From Heligmosomoides polygyrus polygyrus (Eukaryota > Nematoda > Chromadorea > Rhabditida > Heligmosomidae), in NCBI GenBank assembly GCA_947396885.1, contig OX377201.1, positions 68,112,983 to 68,176,982 on the forward strand: a stretch of DNA of 64,000 nt. Reading direction: 5' to 3'. Both the position numbers and the translations under genes were made by a program. The notes below the pieces were generated by a model. The model searched no databases, was not told the origin of the DNA, and saw only the letters and a list, made by a program, of their open reading frames with translations. The stretch's first letter is position 1; every line of letters begins with the position of its first letter. Shown here piece by piece: positions 53,100-63,200 of this stretch.

Positions 53100-54120
53100 T
53101 CGAGAATTTCTAGAGCAGATGAACACCAAGTTCTTCCGACAACTCTGCGACACAAATGAAGGCATACATGAAACTTAAGCATCTCCGGAAGAAAGGAGAC
53201 GTTACACGCTACTGCCTGAAACTCGAAGCTCTCACCCGGCAAGCCTACCCAGACTTCACGGTCGAAGAACTGCCGCGAACAAGACTGGGGAACTAGTTAG
53301 CCAGTTAGCAGACTGTGCAGAACACATTCAGCTTTATACAGCTATGAAAACGGCTCCAAAAGTGGTTGCATACGAACTAGTAAACGTATGGCTCAAAGGT
53401 GTGGAAGATACGAGGTGGCGACAGTGGTACGCGGGCTGTCAGAAGTAACCGCAAAGCAAGCGCAAGAACGTGGGGCGAGCTCACATATGAAGCCCTTACA
53501 GTTCCAGCACAGAACCTGCCAGCACTTGCGGAATCCTCGGCAGACCGTGAGAATGGCCACCCTAAACACAAAGAGGTGGCAACAGAAAGTGTTACAGCTG
53601 TGGCAGAGTAGGGCATCTTGCAAAATATTGCAACAATGCTAGCGAAGAGGAAACCTGTGCTTGGCAATAGCATCATGAAGAGGCGTACATCTTCGTGCGA
53701 AATTTCACAGTATCGGTCCAGAAGTGGACATGTGGATCAACGAGCGTGGAGAATGTGGACGAGGTTTAGTGGGGAAGCTGATGATGGTAGAAGTCCAATT
53801 ATTGGTGCTCTCCAGGCGAGCAGTGCTTGACTCAGGATCACAAGTCAGCAGTCAGCATCCCACTATAGATGCTTAACAACGCTTACAAAGCAGGCTTCGA
53901 CCTGAACGCGGATGTGGAGGAAATTCCATTGACGGAGAAAACTGCGTTGTTCGACGCGTCAGAGCAAAAAATGACGTTTGAGGGCGCAGTCGCTGCAAGT
54001 TGGCGATAGAGCGAAATGTAGAGTTGCTCTACTCGCAAAGTCCGGCAGTGATGGGACGCTGCTGCATGGTGCTAACGCGTTTCACACTTTGGGACTTAGC
54101 GTAACTTTTAAGAGCGACTG
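53100..54120 (+). pseudogene. gag-protease region of the LTR element
   Basis: Frames read FLRQLCDTNEGIHE, LADCAEHIQLYTAMKTAPKV and VAYELVNVWLKGVED. At 53590-53631 there is a CCHC zinc knuckle (CYSCGRVGHLAKYC). VLSRRAVLDSGSQVSS near 53829 resembles a retroviral-type aspartic protease DSG active site, and VALLAKSGSDGTLLHGANAF lies further on. Frameshifts and stops separate all parts. The element type is inferred from this order. Confidence 0.75.
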
Positions 54121-54285
54121 CCCACGTGGATCGGATGACCAGAAGAATGACGAGTGTACACGAGAGCAAAACTCTGTGGATGGCACTGAAGCAAGAACTT
54201 CGACGAGTGCTATATTTGACAGTAGAGGTTACGAAAGCGAAAGGTAGGGAACAGCAGAGCCAGAATACAAAGGAAGAGACACGCC

Positions 54286-55393
54286 ATGGAAAGAATGTGT
54301 TGCGTGAATGAGCTCACAGCAAAAGCTGTAGCTCAAGTACCAGTATGGACTGAGAAGTTAAGGAAGGATCTGATGGATGGCAATGTAGTCAGCAAACTGC
54401 AAGAAGTAAACGCCGGCAAGGAGTACTTGACGACACTGAAGCACACATTACGACGCCTTCGCTGCGCAGGATCAGCTATGAAGATTAGCGCTCAACCCTT
54501 CGGCACCAGAAGGTGTTCATCGCCCTGCCGCAAGCTTTCCGCAGAGTGAACGTAGAGATCGGATATCTGGACAACGTCACCATATATGTGTACACGGATT
54601 GGTCCACCCTGGCGTCGAAGCTTCTGGCCATTCCGATCATCGCGGCTGTGATTATAGTATGGCCTGATCGTATGCTCGAGAGCAGGCACATGCGCCAGAT
54701 GCTGACTGGCTGACTGGAGTGGAGAGGAATCTTCAATGGGAAACACACTGTTTTTCTTTCCAGGCCCCTATGAGGACACGAACGAAGTAGGGTGGTGACG
54801 CATGGGAGAGGTCTGTCAGGAGTTTGAATGACGAGCCCAGAGCGTACGTTCGAAGCAGTGGTTTGTGATCACTACAATGACGAGCTCCACGCTTCATTCT
54901 ACACACACCCGGCAACGTGCCTTGGGTCGGAGACTCGATTCAAGCGTTCTCCTTTGTAGATAGGTCGTTTCTCTTCCTGGAGAGGCTCCGCCTGGCTGCG
55001 AAGGACATCATCAAACTGCCGGAGTTTCACTACACGTCGTCAGAAGAAAAGGAAAGAAGGAGGCTGAAAAAGATCCTCTGTGATGAGAGGAGGCCGAACT
55101 TCTTCGTGATCCAGGACCCAGATCAACAGCATCACAAGGAACCGATATCGTTCAACGACGCCAGACCGCAGACAGGAGAGGATCACACCACGATCGCAAT
55201 GATTCGAGAGGTACTCACCGACATCAGTCACCACCGTACAAGAAGCACATCGGCAAGGACCACCGAGAGTTTGCAACGATCGACGACGCCAGAGCCGCAT
55301 ACCTGGGACATTCACACAATCGCAGCCGTGGGTCGAGCCGTGAGGAGAAGGAACATCGTCGGGACGACTCTCCTCCAACCGGGGTCATATTAA
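54286..55393 (+). pseudogene. Unassigned 3' coding region of the LTR element
   Basis: Three frames stay open in turn: MERMCCVNELTAKAVAQVPV; VNVEIGYLDNVTIYVYTDWS (followed by a hydrophobic LLAIPIIAAVIIVW, a possible membrane segment); and, from 54917, MPWVGDSIQAFSFVDRSFLF through KERRRLKKILCDERRPNFF to a stop at 55393. Their size and position before the 3' LTR fit an additional ORF of nematode LTR elements, but I do not recognise the protein. Confidence 0.4.
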
Positions 55394-55403
55394 GGCGTGA
55401 TCG

Positions 55404-55807
55404 TGTTCAGTTCTGTTGTACTAGTGACGCTTAGCATTGATCACCTGGTGCCCGTTGTGTGCTGTATTTCGTAGACTATGGGCCCGTGATCGTGCGAGAT
55501 CTGCCACGATCCGTTGGGCAGAGTGGCCTTCTACCCTCCGCCCTTTCAACCGAGGCGTGGGAAATGCTTGCGTCTCCACTATCTCGTAAGCAGCCATTGG
55601 ACTCTTGAGCAGGCCCAGGGGGTTGGAGGGTGGGCGGGATAGGGGGATGGGGGGTAAAACGCTCGACCCGCATCCGTGGGCTATATAAGGCGATTCCCCG
55701 TTAGTGATGCATATACGACGTCTGTTTTCTCCCAGTGCAGACGTAAATAAACCGACTTCTAAGCGAACGTGTTCTCCTGCCATCCCAATGGGTCAACGAC
55801 GTTGACT
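55404..55807 (+). repeat. 3' LTR
   Basis: Starts TGTTCAGTTCTGTTGTACTA and ends AACGACGTTGACT. It contains GGGGGTTGGAGGGTGGGCGG and a TATATAAGG TATA box near 55683 followed by a plausible start region, and CAGACGTAAATAAACC (poly-A signal AATAAA) near 55740. This is the fuller of the two repeats. Confidence 0.82.
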
Positions 55808-55814
55808 ATGCGGA

Positions 55815-56345
55815 TTTCTGTCAAATTTTAGCAAAGTATTAAAAAAAGAGAAAATGACCTTTACCAACAGCTCGTTCTTTTCCACCGTTCCGCTAAAAAT
55901 CGACAATAGTCGTCATGAATAAGTAGACGCCACATATTGTTGGATGGAACAGAACATTCTCTTTCAAATGGTGTATAACACTGTTCAAAAAATAAAACAA
56001 AGAGAAGAAACTGTTGGTAAAAACAATTTATGTCTTCCGCAGACTCCACTTTAATTCTCTGAAAAATAGTGAAAATCAAAATAAATGAAGAAATTGAGCA
56101 CATTGAACGAGTCTTGTTTTGAACGGTGTACAACGTTGTGTAACAAAAAACTAAAACCTGAGCAGAGAGAAGAAACTGTCGCCAAAGGCAATTATTCCTT
56201 TCTGACCTTCCACTTTAATGACCTAAAAAGGGCGAAAATGGAGAACTGAAAAAAGTGAAACAAGCCTTTTGACATAGCACATCATTTTCTTCGAACGGTA
56301 TACAACGTTGTACAGCACACTTTCAGCGAATTTGAGAATAAAATG
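55815..56345 (-). repeat. Tandem array of about 190-bp units (mariner D leader family)
   Basis: The minus strand shows repeated CAACAGTTTCTTCTCTTTG or GACAGTTTCTTCTCTCTGC, GTTGTACACCGTTC-type text and TTTTTAGGTCATTAAAGTGG or TTTTTCAGAGAATTAAAGTGG, at least two and probably three units. They resemble the mariner D leader at 47790-48280. No transposase follows, so it is an orphan array next to the LTR element. Confidence 0.55.
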
Positions 56346-57684
56346 TTTAAAAAACAGCTGTTTCATTGGTCAGAAACGAGCTCGAACTTGTAGAATTAAA
56401 TTGCTCTTACCACCTTCTCTTTCCTTTTAGCCAAATACTCCAACAAACCACTAAAAGAAATTTAGAAAGTAAGTGGGATAAAATAAACTGTGTAATGCTT
56501 GTCAATATTGTAGTACACAGAGGATCACACTACAAAAATATAGAGGGGCAGAGAGAACGAAAATCTGCACTACTTCCGGTCATACTCATAGTGTTTAGGT
56601 GCGTTTCGCTTTGACACATACTGTTTTACTCTTGCAATCGTTCGCTCATCAGCGATTCTGCAGCTTGGTGAAGCTTCTCGTATCTAAAGGTGTACAAAAG
56701 AAGGAATAGGGAAGGGGACACACAAACCACAAGAAACTCCTTTTAGTGTTCCGTCACGAGAGCCGTTCCACCAGCTGTTCCACTACCCGTCCCACTCAAC
56801 CATAACTGTCCGATATGCGAAGTAAGTTAAAAACTGGGTTGCAACAACATTTCCGCACATACTTTTGCTCTGCAAGCGGCTGTCAATGTGATAAACTCGC
56901 ACGCTGAGGCGAAAGCAAAGCACGAAAGATGGTGTTATCGCCGCTGCGGCGAAAACAATGATTTTCCGAGACAGAAACACTTCCCCCGGGGGAAGCGCCG
57001 AGATATTTTGAACGACGCAAGCCAGCAGCTCCCTAGCGACTTAGCGAAAGCGACTATCTGAAAAGGCTTTGCTTGGGAAAGACACGCGCCCGTTGTCCTG
57101 CCTGACGAATAGGTTCCTTTCAGCAAGCCACTTTTTCCTCAGAACGAAGGGAACTGGGGGAAACGACGGGCTTCTGCCATCTTGTTCAGAAGCAAAGCAG
57201 AGCCACTGCGAAGGTCTAATAGTAAGAAGCAAACCCTGTTAGTCAATCTTTCACACGAGAAGCAATAAAGCCGCGGAATCCTGATGGAGGCGCGTGCGAA
57301 TATAAGCCGCACATGCACTTCTCGTGACATGTTACAAAAAGCCATTCTATGGCAGTTTATGGTGGAGTAACTTCTCTGTGATCATAGCGTTTCTGAGTGT
57401 CCTTAAGCTTAAAAGACAGTGTAAACGGAAGAGAAGAGGGAAAGGAAAGACAGAGATAGGCAGCATCTATGACCGCTAGATACACGACCTACTGTATGGA
57501 TCTACTTCATGTTAGGTTGGACCGAAATTCGCGTCTTTACTTCAGTGGCTTGCTACATGAAAAAAAATGCTGACGTGAGACCTTTAACTAGAAATAGAGA
57601 ACCTTAGAATGACGGAAAGCATCGCTCAGAGCAGATCGTGCTGAGGCAGAAAAGCTCAAATGATTTTCTCCATAATTCAGCCCA
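56346..57684. other. Intronic stretch, nothing recognised
   Basis: GC-rich patches around 56900-57300 carry frames on the minus strand but nothing I can name. Confidence 0.35.
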
Positions 57685-57855
57685 ATGTTTGAGGGGTTCA
57701 AAAAGTATCTGCTGAGCCGCCGCTTTGCGTCGCAGAAGAAGAGGTTCACCTACTCTGCGTTCTATAACCACCTCGGCAAGTATGTGCGCGTGCCAAAGGC
57801 ATCTCTGCTATCATCCTATTACATGAAAAAGAACAAATATTTCGAAAAAGGATAG
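57685..57855 (+). CDS. Small open frame, 56 aa, unassigned
   Basis: ATG frame beginning MFEGFKKYLLSRRFASQKKR, continuing FTYSAFYNHLGKYVRVPKAS and ending YYMKKNKYFEKG. The first two thirds are GC-rich with codon-like composition against an AT-rich background, and the protein would be strongly basic. I recognise no family. It might be an exon remnant or captured coding fragment. It is antisense to ATIC. Confidence 0.3.
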   Translation: MFEGFKKYLLSRRFASQKKRFTYSAFYNHLGKYVRVPKASLLSSYYMKKNKYFEKG

Positions 57856-60031
57856 ATGTACGGATTATGGGCAGCATGTGCGGATTGTGGGTGGTTTATG
57901 AAGTTTTGGGTAAAATTAATTTCTTGGAGCCATCGCGAAGCCTCTCCGCATCCCCCTAAGCGCAATTTTTGGTATTAGATGATCCACTGCTGACATGATC
58001 ATAAATCAATCCATAAAGCAAGGCAATAGAATATAGCAGAATGTGCTGAAGAATCTGAGAACAAAGCATGAAATCTGTTGTTCGTGTGTCCTGCTCAGCT
58101 AAATACATTGTTTTTCCCGTTCGGTAGGGACGAATTTGACGATGTGAGGTGAAACGGCAACTCCAAAAAGACATGTGGTTGAACTGATCCCAACAAAGTC
58201 CGCAGGATGTGTAGCGTAACGTAATGTTCCATTCTGAGAAAACTCCGTGCATCTCACTTTCTCAAGGCCATTTTTGAATTTCTATAAAACATTTAGAGGA
58301 TTAATCTTACTGAGTACAATCGGATGTCAGAAATATTTTCCGATCGTTCAAGAGATCTAACTACCAATTAGACACAGCTAGGAAAATCTTACGAGCGGGT
58401 TTTATCTGCAGAGGTATTCCAAATGTAAACAGTTCTTATCCTAATTTCGGTTGGCCCCTGCCGAACTTAAATTATCGGTTGAATTCAGAAGTCGAAAACG
58501 GCGTTAATCTCGGTCCGGCTTAATAGCATTAGAATTAGTTTCAATTCCTGACCGGCTGACATACTAGCCCATCTGGAGGTCAGACGTCACTCGTCACTAG
58601 TTCTTCTTACAAGATGTAAGTTGTTAAACGCATCTAAAATTGTAGGAGGCCAGAGGTCTCCCAACCTTTCCACTTTGGCTGTAACCGACAACGCTACGTC
58701 CTTGAAGACATTGACGCATTGCTTTGCTTCTCTCTGCCTTGCTGATACAATTAAACATTATTGGAAACAACAATCATCTGTATCATAATTGTACATAGAA
58801 GCGCACTTGAAGGGAGAGAGGTTTTTGCGAAAAACTAACAACGACTTACTACGACTTGTCAGAAGTAGGAGTTTCTACTCAACCTTTCAAACAGAGCTCA
58901 CCACCTGCTTCCGAAATAGCCAAGGCTCAACACCAAGACATTCTTGCCAAGAACAAGTCTTTGCCGTTACGTACAACCCTGATCGCCGCGATTCAATTTC
59001 CTTCACCGGTGAAGCCGATTTGTGAAACTTAGGCTGAATAGTCGCACCGGCAGTGAAGAGGATTCTGTCTCAACATATGAAAAGTCCGCACTTGTATGGC
59101 CGCTACCGGAGCAGAGTGTGCTGAAATACATCTGGAACCGAATGTGTACCTTTCCCATGGGTCAACCCCTATTTCATGCACTGACAAGACTCCGGTCACA
59201 ACTTTCCTGCTAACATAAGAAACTTAGAAGAAAATGAGAGAGCAGTCAGACACCAACAGTTTGCTAATACCACACTTACACGGGAAGTGTTGCGAAAATT
59301 TTTGTCGTTTTTCAACACGACCTTCTCTTTTGAATGAGGATCTTAAGGTCTAACAAATCACAACTTTATGTCGCGCACGTACTTCAAAACGATTTCACCC
59401 CCTCCATTTGAAGATCTACCCTTTAGCGCATCATCTGGGCGGTATTCTTTAGAGCAAGATTTTTTTAAAGATCCAAAAGGGAGGGCTCATTTTTCATTGC
59501 AGTGAAGCCGGCTAGATGACCTTCGACATATTTAGAAATCGGCGCTACACCATGTTACCAAACGGTGTGAACAGAGTGTGGTATACTCTCCTCATTGAAG
59601 ACTTTCGATACCGTGTCGAGATCCATAGTCGCCTCCATATCTGGTGTGCCCTGCAGAACAACTGGTAGCCAAAGCACACTAAGCGGCCTTGATATTCACT
59701 ATTTACCCGTTCTTGAAGCACCGAAATCACACGTTCTTGCTGCAGCTCAAATATACGTGACGAAATCTGCTCCCATACAAGAGACATGGGGGCGGCACCG
59801 CCACCTAGGCATTGTACTGCTGAGAAGTCGACCGTACTGACTAAACTCTAGCACCGCGCTGATGAAGTTAGAAAGCCTAGAGATTTGCCGTTTTCAACCA
59901 ATTAAGGAAGCACCTTGCTCCCTTCCGCTGACATTGACTCAACGAAATGCTGTACAACCCCATTAACCTCACTACATTGTAGCCAAGTCGTTCCGGAAGC
60001 AGCGGGAGTAATCCGAATTTGAAAGTGTTAC
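57856..60031. other. Intronic stretch, nothing recognised
   Basis: Right end of the 40-kb ATIC intron. Short frames on both strands have no recognisable protein, and no repeat was assigned. Confidence 0.35.
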
Positions 60032-60123
60032 CTGCTCGAGGACCCGCTCGTAGTCGTTAGGGTCGCAAATCACGGTCACACGCGAGTGGTTTTTCGCCGC
60101 TGCTCTCAGCAGTGTCACGCCTC
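60032..60123 (-). CDS. ATIC: ATIC exon: cyclohydrolase catalytic lysine ([13 protein letters not shown])
   Basis: This follows a 52-base intron that ends TTTCAG. The translation [13 protein letters not shown] then [18 protein letters not shown] is nearly identical to vertebrate ATIC, and the Lys of AAAKNH corresponds to catalytic Lys137. The exon is 92 nt; two bases complete the split glycine, and it ends in phase 0 at a GTAACA donor (60027-60031). The next recognised exon is about 40 kb away. Confidence 0.94.
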
Positions 60124-60175
60124 CTGAAAGGGTGAAAGTCGACAGGAGACGGCGAGAGGAGTGGACTGGGCTCAC

Positions 60176-60287
60176 CGATGTCTATGTTCTCGATCGCAGC
60201 CTCGAGTGAGCAGTTCGGCACGGCTATCGTGGCTCGGAAAGGGTACAGGTTGCAGACGACGACGTCGATAAACTTGAATTTGTTGAT
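60176..60287 (-). CDS. ATIC: ATIC exon: IMP cyclohydrolase domain, NLYPF region
   Basis: The exon starts after a TTTGCAG acceptor with [17 protein letters not shown] and ends ENIDIG, with the last glycine codon split by a GTGAG donor at 60171-60175. It matches the stretch of human ATIC around residues 90-126. The Tyr of NLYPF and the Asp of DIG correspond to catalytic Tyr104 and Asp125 of the cyclohydrolase (family knowledge). The exon is 112 nt, phase 0 in and one base out. It is the most upstream exon I can find. The expected preceding exon, which should encode the segment ending in a KTLHP...HAGIL type motif, was not found between here and the window edge. Confidence 0.93.
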
Positions 60288-61149
60288 CTGCAAATTTCTG
60301 AGCCATGACTCGGGACGAGATGCTATCTTCGAAAAGAGGAAAAGAGCAGCGCGCTCCAGATGTGTACAACTGATAGCATCTCCGAACTTCTGAAATTCAC
60401 TTCAACGCTAATCCTGCTGGGCTATGTGGTATAGCTCGTACAAGCCATGTCACTCACTCGAGAGATGCACTTTCAAGGCAGGAGTGCATGGCACCTCACT
60501 TCATCGCCACATTTATGGCTCCCTTGTGCAACTACATGCAGAATTAATTACGGGCATTTCACGACAACCTCTCCAAATTTCGTTAACCTCCAGTCGTCGT
60601 GAAAACAAGCGATAATTGCCAGAATGTTTTCTTTTTCTAATTAACAGTTACACATTGGGAAGACCATCTGAATATTGTTTCGCTACGCTACTGTCTGTGA
60701 ACAGTTGTACATATCAACTGGACAGACCTAGCAGAAAAACAAAAACGACGTAGGTTTATCCCGCTGAAAAAAGGGTGGAAGAATGTGAATCAGTCTGCAC
60801 ACGAACTCTAAACTTAACAAAGCCATCAAGGTAGTACTCCATTCAAATGTTACCTCAGTTAGAAGCCGTTAAATGTTGCTAAGCGCTGTATTGTTCACAA
60901 TTGTGTTCGCTTCTTCTAAGAGGGACTAATCTGTTTCTAGCGTTAGGTTGTTCAAAACGTTTCCTGCTACTTCTGCGGGTTTTTTTTTGCAAAATTGTTT
61001 CTCTATTTCGATGCTTTCAACAATTGGTGAACATATGTAACAATATTATTCACAACATCCCGTGATTTATGGATATCACTTCTATAGGCTTACTAGGTTT
61101 TAATGAAAAAATCACCGAAGCACCTTTCATATTGCTTCCTATCTTCGAC
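60288..61149. other. Intronic stretch upstream of ATIC exon 60176-60287
   Basis: Searched by eye on the minus strand for the preceding ATIC exon without success. No repeat recognised. Confidence 0.35.
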
Positions 61150-61600
61150 CTGCTCCTAATGCAAATTGTTGGACAACGAAAGAAGCAGATGGCAGTCTGC
61201 TGGAGCCGGATCAGGAGAAGATGGTGGGAGTGTCAGCAGATGCCATTCGAAAGATTGGCCTTTTTCCGAGTCTCTTTCGCAACGTGTGAACGCGCAATGT
61301 CACGACGAAAGAAAATCTTGTATTGTTTTCCACGAAGATGTGCTCCCACGCAATTGCGCCGTCGCCAGGTAGCAGCTCCCTGTGAATGACTGCTTTGTAG
61401 TTCCACCAGACACTGAGAATTACCTTTTTTGGGTGAATTTCACTTTTGGCGTGGAAAACCCTGGTTCTCGCGGCCGAGCCACTGACGCTTTCGTGTGTGG
61501 TTTCCGTGAGCTTTTCGCCGCCAGTGACCAAGTTCTCGAGACAGAAGAAATTCCGGAAGGAAAAGGAAAGGAAGTTAAGAGGTCCATACATGCATATCTG
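61150..61600 (-). pseudogene. mariner transposase relic
   Basis: Minus-strand frames read EIHPKKVILSVWWNYKAVIH and RELLPG (the first catalytic Asp changed to Asn in WWNYK), IFVENN, and then TLPPSSPDPAPADCHLLLSL (SPDLAPSDYH box, its Asp kept). The C-terminal part QVEDRKQYERCFGDFF resembles the relic at 26040-26620 (FDDRKQPEKCLAGLFF), so both belong to one mariner subfamily. Confidence 0.78.
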
Positions 61601-62186
61601 CGCACATGTTGCTGATGGCCGCTAAGATCATGCGGTATCTTTGCACCATAACTCCATGCCTTCCCAAGGCCATGTAGGGGCAGGCTATGTATACAGAGTG
61701 ACGACACTCGAGTTCCTCTGGCAGCTCACGAGTGCTACATCGGGAACCGTCTTGATCCAGCTCCAGAAGGCGCTCTTCATTCAACGAGGTCAAAGACCCT
61801 AGAGACAAACGTTCTAGGACACAGTGCGAGGGATAATGGAGTCACAAATCGTTGTGGGTGAGAACATTGCTTTCACGGAACTGAAAGAAGGCATTCTTTC
61901 CTGCTTCGATAGTCTCTATGTATGGTAATCTCCGAAACACAGTTGTCTGAATAGTCTGTGGACATAAGATCCGACGCGTAGGTACCAGAGAGATAACTAA
62001 TGATAATCTGAAAGGAAACAAAAGGCCCGGGACTGCTGAGAGAGTAACTGCGACTTTCGATGTCTGCGATGAAATGAAACTATTATAGGAATCCTCGTAC
62101 GCACCAATCAATTGAAGCCATATCCTAAAAGTGAGTAGAGTTGACGACCCACTTCCCCACGAATAAACTGTTCAAAGTTCGTACAG

Positions 62187-62570
62187 GGAAAGGTTCCCAA
62201 CTCAAGGTGAGCTTTCGCAATGCAACTTTGACAGGATGTAGGACCTGTGGGCGAAATGCAGAACCACAGTAAGTTTTTGCTGAACGCTTTTTTTTTTAAC
62301 TGAAAAAGGGTGGGGAAAAACGTGTACGCAACACACATCAACTCCTATGACACACCACGAGATGTGCCTCGGTCCTCGGTGGCGCAAGCGGTAGGAGTGC
62401 AGCCTCATAGAGGGCGGGCTTTTGAGTTCTAGTTCGCGTACTGCCGACGTTTTTGCACACATTAGTTCGTCGTTATTACGCTTTCTCATGATCACAGGAG
62501 TCAATTTTAGACCAACAATGCTTACTACAAGCCAAGGCTGTCTATTTGCGCCTTTATATGTGCTAGTTTT
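62187..62570 (+). repeat. Left arm of a long inverted repeat with a tRNA-like core
   Basis: Starts GGAAAGGTTCCCAACTCAAG, contains TTTTTGCTGAACGCTTTTT, GATGTGCCTCGG, a tRNA-like stretch, TCATGATCACAGGAGTCA and CCAAGGCTGTCTATTTGCGC, and ends GTGCTAGTTTT. Every one of these is found in the same order on the minus strand of 62823-63200 with about 75-85% agreement by eye. Confidence 0.8.
62388..62460 (+). tRNA. tRNA-like sequence (pseudo-tRNA) in the left arm
   Basis: CTCGGTGGCGCAAGCGGTAG contains a box A match (TGGCGCAAGCGG), and GAGTTCTAGTTCGC about 45 bases later is a box B-like remnant. A full cloverleaf does not form. The inverted arm has CTCGGTGGTGCACTCGGTAG and AATTCGAGTTCGC at the equivalent place. 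Confidence 0.45.
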
Positions 62571-62822
62571 CAACGATATGTATCTGCACCATATCTTTTT
62601 TGGAAATGGGTCGCATTGCTCTGCCCTTTTAGTCAGCAGCCATTGTACAAAACGAAGAAACAAGTTCACAAGCGCGTGTTCCACCAGCAGCATCTTACAA
62701 AAGCCAGTGAGGAACAATCTTCTCCATGGCAAGGAATGACCACCTATTCTTCCTTGAACGCCTAATCCGTGGGTGTAGAGAAGGGTCCTGGGTGAACAAG
62801 GACGTAACCTACTGCCCGAAAT

Positions 62823-63200
62823 AAAACTAGCATATTTGAAGGCACAAATAGACAGCCTTTGCTTGTTGTAAGCAACGATTGTCTAAAGCTGACTCGTGTG
62901 ATCATGAAAAAGAAAAATCACAACAAACTAATATGTGCAACACATTGGTACGGTATGCGAACTCGAATTTACAAGCTCGCCGCTTCTATGACGCGGTATC
63001 CTACCGAGTGCACCACCGAGGCACATCTTGTAGGGATTCACGGGGGCTGATGAGTGTTGCGTGCATGTTTTCACACCTCTTTCGAGGTCTTTAAAAAGCG
63101 TTCAGCGAAACTAACCTTAATTTTGGACTCGCGCACAAACGGGTCCTGCATGCTGTCAAAATAACATCGCAAAAGCTTAACTTGAGTTGGGAACCTTTCC
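62823..63200 (-). repeat. Right arm of the long inverted repeat
   Basis: On the minus strand it starts GGAAAGGTTCCCAACTCAAG (63200 downward), then TTTCGCTGAACGCTTTTT, GATGTGCCTCGGTGGTGCAC, TCATGATCACACGAGTCAGC and GCAAAGGCTGTCTATTTGTG, ending ATGCTAGTTTT at 62823. The spacer between arms is 252 bases and shows no recognisable content. Confidence 0.8.

Larger units (their letters stand above)
52648..55807 (+). mobile_element. Decayed Gypsy-type LTR retrotransposon
   Basis: Two long terminal repeats share TTAGCATTGA(C/T)C, CTGGTG, TATTTCGTA(C/G)ACTATG, GAGATCTGCC and AAGCGAACGTGTT..., ending AACGACGTTGACT or GACGACGTTGACT. TGG follows the left one, as expected for a primer-binding site. Between them lie gag, zinc-knuckle and protease remains and a later unassigned frame. 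No reverse transcriptase or integrase was recognised, so the inside is largely deleted. No clear target duplication. Confidence 0.8.
309..60287 (-). other. ATIC: ATIC gene span (nine internal exons, both ends outside the window)
   Basis: Nine minus-strand blocks translate, in order and with compatible splice phases, to the bifunctional purine enzyme AICAR formyltransferase / IMP cyclohydrolase, which carries out the last two steps of de novo IMP synthesis in the cytosol. Every block is bounded by AG and GT. Introns are 59 (19669-19727), 57 (8389-8445), 54 (438-491), 52 (586-637) and 52 (60124-60175) bases, or about 7.6, 11.0 and 40.2 kb. The N-terminal start (cyclohydrolase Lys66 region) is not found to base 64000, and the end of the transformylase domain lies left of base 1. 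The phase of exon 19843-19728 needs two bases from an undetected small exon. Family knowledge: the metazoan enzyme is about 590 residues, and about 330 are seen here. Confidence 0.93.
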
